From assembly GCA_938003595.1 (NCBI GenBank), contig CALKYH010000185.1, positions 1-6,993 on the forward strand: a stretch of DNA of 6,993 bases, in the 5' to 3' direction. This DNA comes from an uncultured bacterium (lineage in GTDB: Bacteria > Planctomycetota > Phycisphaerae > Phycisphaerales > UBA1924). Under the pieces are notes generated by a model. That model made no database searches and was not told the DNA's origin. It saw only the letters and a program-made list of their open reading frames with translations. The position numbers and the translations under genes are program-made. This document shows positions 5,720 to 6,993 of this stretch, one piece after another. Each line of letters begins with the position of its first letter. The first letter of the stretch is position 1.

Positions 5720-6458
5720 AGAGAGAACGGCGGCGGCGCGCGCCGGCGAGCAGCAGGCCGCCGAAGGCGAGCCCCGCGGGGCCGGGCAGCGGCACGGTCG
5801 GCACGGGGACGAACGCCAGATAGTTGCCCTGGCTGGCGCCCTCGTCGTCGCCCATGAGCATCGTGGTCAGCACCCGCACATTGCCGATGCCGGACCATGC
5901 GCCGTTCTGGATGGCGGCGTTCGCGGCGTTGACGAAGGCCGCGGCGCGATTGGAGAGCGTGTACTCCCCCTCGTCTTCGAGCGGCGCATACGCATCGGCG
6001 CGGCGATTCTCCGACTGACCGATCAGGCCCTGGAAGTGCCAGATCGCGTCCTGCAGGGCGTCGATGTCGGACTCGGAGCCGGCGTCGAATCCGGCGAGGG
6101 TTCCGTTGCGGAACTGGGTGTAGAGGAACGCGACCTGCGACGAGAGCGGGGAGGGCTCAAGGGCGATGTCGTCGTTCGGCGTCAGCGAGTTGCCCACGAC
6201 GAATCCATGCATGCCCTCGTTGATGACGGGGCTGAGGTCGAGGCGGAACGAGAGGAAGGTCTCTCCGCTGACCAGCCCTGCGCCGCCGGAGGCGATCGTG
6301 AGCTGGAAGTACCCGGTCTGCGCCGAAGCATGACCGAAGCCGGCTCCATCGGGATCGTGCGCGGTGCCCCCGAGGAAGCTCACATCCACGGCGGCGCCGA
6401 ACGCGGTCGCGGCGAGCGCGAGCGGAGCGATTGTCGAGATGACCCGGAGCGTTCTCAT
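5718..6458 (-). CDS. Secreted PEP-CTERM-type surface protein with degenerate thioester-like domain
   Basis: 246 residues. An N-terminal signal peptide (MRTLRVISTIAPLALAATAFGA, cleavage near residue 22) and a C-terminal sorting signal (VPLPGP at 222-227, hydrophobic 228-240, RRRR at 241-244, then SL) mark it as a target for an exosortase-type system, so the mature protein should be exported and cell-surface or matrix linked. The middle part reads SFRLDLSPVI (70-79), VAFLYTQFRNGTL (109-121), ALQDAIWHFQG (134-144) and GIGNVRVL (190-197). From memory of the family this order resembles PEP-CTERM proteins with a thioester-type domain, where a cysteine sits at the position of R72 and bonds to the glutamine of LQxAIW (here Q136). 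The function is unknown. The start was chosen because it gives a clean signal peptide, though no good Shine-Dalgarno precedes it. The upstream gene on the same strand is a paralog. Confidence 0.85.
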   Translation of the reverse strand: MRTLRVISTIAPLALAATAFGAAVDVSFLGGTAHDPDGAGFGHASAQTGYFQLTIASGGAGLVSGETFLSFRLDLSPVINEGMHGFVVGNSLTPNDDIALEPSPLSSQVAFLYTQFRNGTLAGFDAGSESDIDALQDAIWHFQGLIGQSENRRADAYAPLEDEGEYTLSNRAAAFVNAANAAIQNGAWSGIGNVRVLTTMLMGDDEGASQGNYLAFVPVPTVPLPGPAGLAFGGLLLAGARRRRSL

Positions 6459-6605
6459 GTCGATTCGAGCTTCAGCGGCGGGGGCTCCACGATGGCCCGA
6501 CCTGCGCCGTAAGCGGCTCTCTCCCAACCCATCCCAGTTCCAGTCCCCGAGTTGCTGGCCACGAGGTCGGCCGTCCTGACCGTGATCGTCCTCTTCTACC
6601 CCCGA

Positions 6606-6634
6606 ATCATGCCCCAAACATGCCACCCGCACAA
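6606..6634 (-). promoter_or_regulatory. Candidate promoter for the complete PEP-CTERM-type gene
   Basis: On the minus strand, TTGTGC (complement of 6629-6634) is followed after exactly 17 nt by CATGAT (complement of 6606-6611), which matches TATAAT at four of six positions; the -35 keeps only TTG. The expected transcript would have a leader of about 140 nt. Two CATG-centred half repeats 12 nt apart overlap the spacer and -10 region. Confidence 0.3.
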
Positions 6635-6680
6635 GGGGAGCGGGGCTCTTTTCTTCACAATCCGGAACCCTGTCAGTGGC

Positions 6681-6734
6681 GAAATGTACGCAGCCCGTTC
6701 GGGCCCTGGGGAACCGAACGGGCTGCGTGATTTC
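6681..6734 (-). terminator. Strong terminator hairpin after the partial PEP-CTERM-type gene
   Basis: ACGCAGCCCGTTCGG (6688-6702) and CCGAACGGGCTGCGT (6714-6728) form a perfect 15-bp stem with an 11-nt loop. After a small internal loop it extends by GAAAT (6681-6685) with ATTTC (6730-6734). It begins 25 nt after the stop codon at 6760 in the minus-strand transcript. The T content after the stem is short (ATTTC), so this is a strong-stem, weak-U terminator; being symmetrical, it could also stop transcription from the other side. Confidence 0.75.
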
Positions 6735-6759
6735 CGTAGACCGAGCCGGAGGCCCGGGT

Positions 6760-6993
6760 TCAGAGCGAGCGACGGCGACGGGCGCCGAGGACGAGCAGGC
6801 CGACCGAGGCCAGGCCGACGCCCTGGGGCAGCGGCACGAGGGCCAGGACATCCTGGTTGGCGCCGAAGGGGTACCCGCCGGCGGGGCCGCCCATGTTCAG
6901 GATCCGGACATTGCCGATGCCGCCGGCCCACCCGTAGGCGCCGTTGTTGACGGCGTCGTTGGCGGCGGCGGCGAACGCCGCGGCCTTGGCGGT
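6760..6993 (-). CDS. PEP-CTERM-type surface protein, C-terminal fragment (partial, N-terminus beyond window)
   Basis: The last 77 residues before a TGA are visible; the gene enters from the right edge. The segment AAAFAAAANDAVNNGAYG, then GGIGNVRILNMGG, aligns with AAAFVNAANAAIQNGAW and GIGNVRVL of the neighbouring gene. The end has the same architecture: VPLP, a hydrophobic stretch (GLASVGLLVLGA), RRRR and SL. This shows the two genes are paralogs, probably from a tandem duplication that has diverged. By analogy the protein is exported and processed by an exosortase-type enzyme. Domains further upstream cannot be judged. The reading frame was derived directly by translating the complement to the edge, where it stays open. 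Confidence 0.85.
   Translation of the reverse strand, partial: TAKAAAFAAAANDAVNNGAYGWAGGIGNVRILNMGGPAGGYPFGANQDVLALVPLPQGVGLASVGLLVLGARRRRSL

Larger units (their letters stand above)
6459..6759. other. 301-nt intergenic region between the two PEP-CTERM-type genes
   Basis: No convincing gene is seen on either strand. Reading the minus strand, it holds the terminator hairpin of the upstream gene (6681-6734), a candidate promoter (6606-6634), and then about 140 nt of leader before the ATG at 6458 in which I see no recognisable riboswitch. Confidence 0.6.

Noticed and set aside
6638..6652. GAGC-GGG-GCTC followed by TTTT on the plus strand as a terminator
   Set aside because: The stem is only four pairs and no plus-strand gene ends nearby; the sequence lies within the candidate minus-strand promoter region.
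6459..6851. N-terminal extension of the complete PEP-CTERM-type protein by 131 codons
   Set aside because: It would run through the terminator hairpin and overlap the preceding gene in another frame, and it would bury a good signal peptide internally.
1..6993. CRISPR arrays, insertion sequences, phage genes or defence systems
   Set aside because: No regularly spaced repeats, transposase motifs or defence-type proteins were found on either strand.

Overview
The window looks like a chromosomal piece of a GC-rich bacterium, most likely a planctomycete close to Phycisphaerae. The clues are two neighbouring secreted proteins ending in a planctomycete-style PEP-CTERM signal (VPLP, a hydrophobic helix, RRRR, then SL), a paired periplasmic M16 peptidase locus, and strong G/C bias throughout. 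The taxonomic call is an inference from these traits; no phylogenetic marker is present.

Layout from left to right. Positions 2-895 (minus) hold the N-terminal 298 residues of a catalytically degenerate M16 peptidase-like protein, cut by the window edge. Upstream of it in the same operon, 943-2703 (minus) encodes an M16 metallopeptidase with an intact HxxEH zinc site and a signal peptide. The two are separated by 47 nt containing a perfect GC hairpin. Positions 2704-2876 are a divergent control region, followed by a tRNA-Arg(UCU) gene at 2877-2950 (plus). Then comes a tightly coupled plus-strand cluster for dTDP-deoxysugar synthesis: rfbA (3065-3805), rfbD (3805-4662) and rfbB (4659-5681), with stop/start overlaps of 1 and 4 nt. 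Converging on it is a minus-strand gene for a secreted PEP-CTERM-type protein (5718-6458). Behind a 301-nt gap with a candidate promoter and a strong terminator hairpin lies the 3' end of a second, clearly paralogous PEP-CTERM-type gene (6760-6993, minus, cut by the edge).

How the genes work together. RfbA makes dTDP-glucose, RfbB dehydrates it to the 4-keto-6-deoxy sugar, and RfbD is the final reductase for dTDP-L-rhamnose. The 3,5-epimerase gene (rfbC) is not in the window, so it must be elsewhere or the product differs. PEP-CTERM proteins are generally sorted by exosortases in organisms that make exopolysaccharide, so the sugar cluster and the surface proteins may both serve the envelope, but adjacency is the only local evidence. 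The M16 pair resembles two-subunit M16 enzymes in which one subunit holds zinc and the other is non-catalytic.

I do not see a wholly new system. The most unusual items are the tandem PEP-CTERM paralogs, one of which looks like a thioester-type domain whose cysteine is replaced by arginine (a one-base change), and the intercistronic hairpin in the M16 operon.
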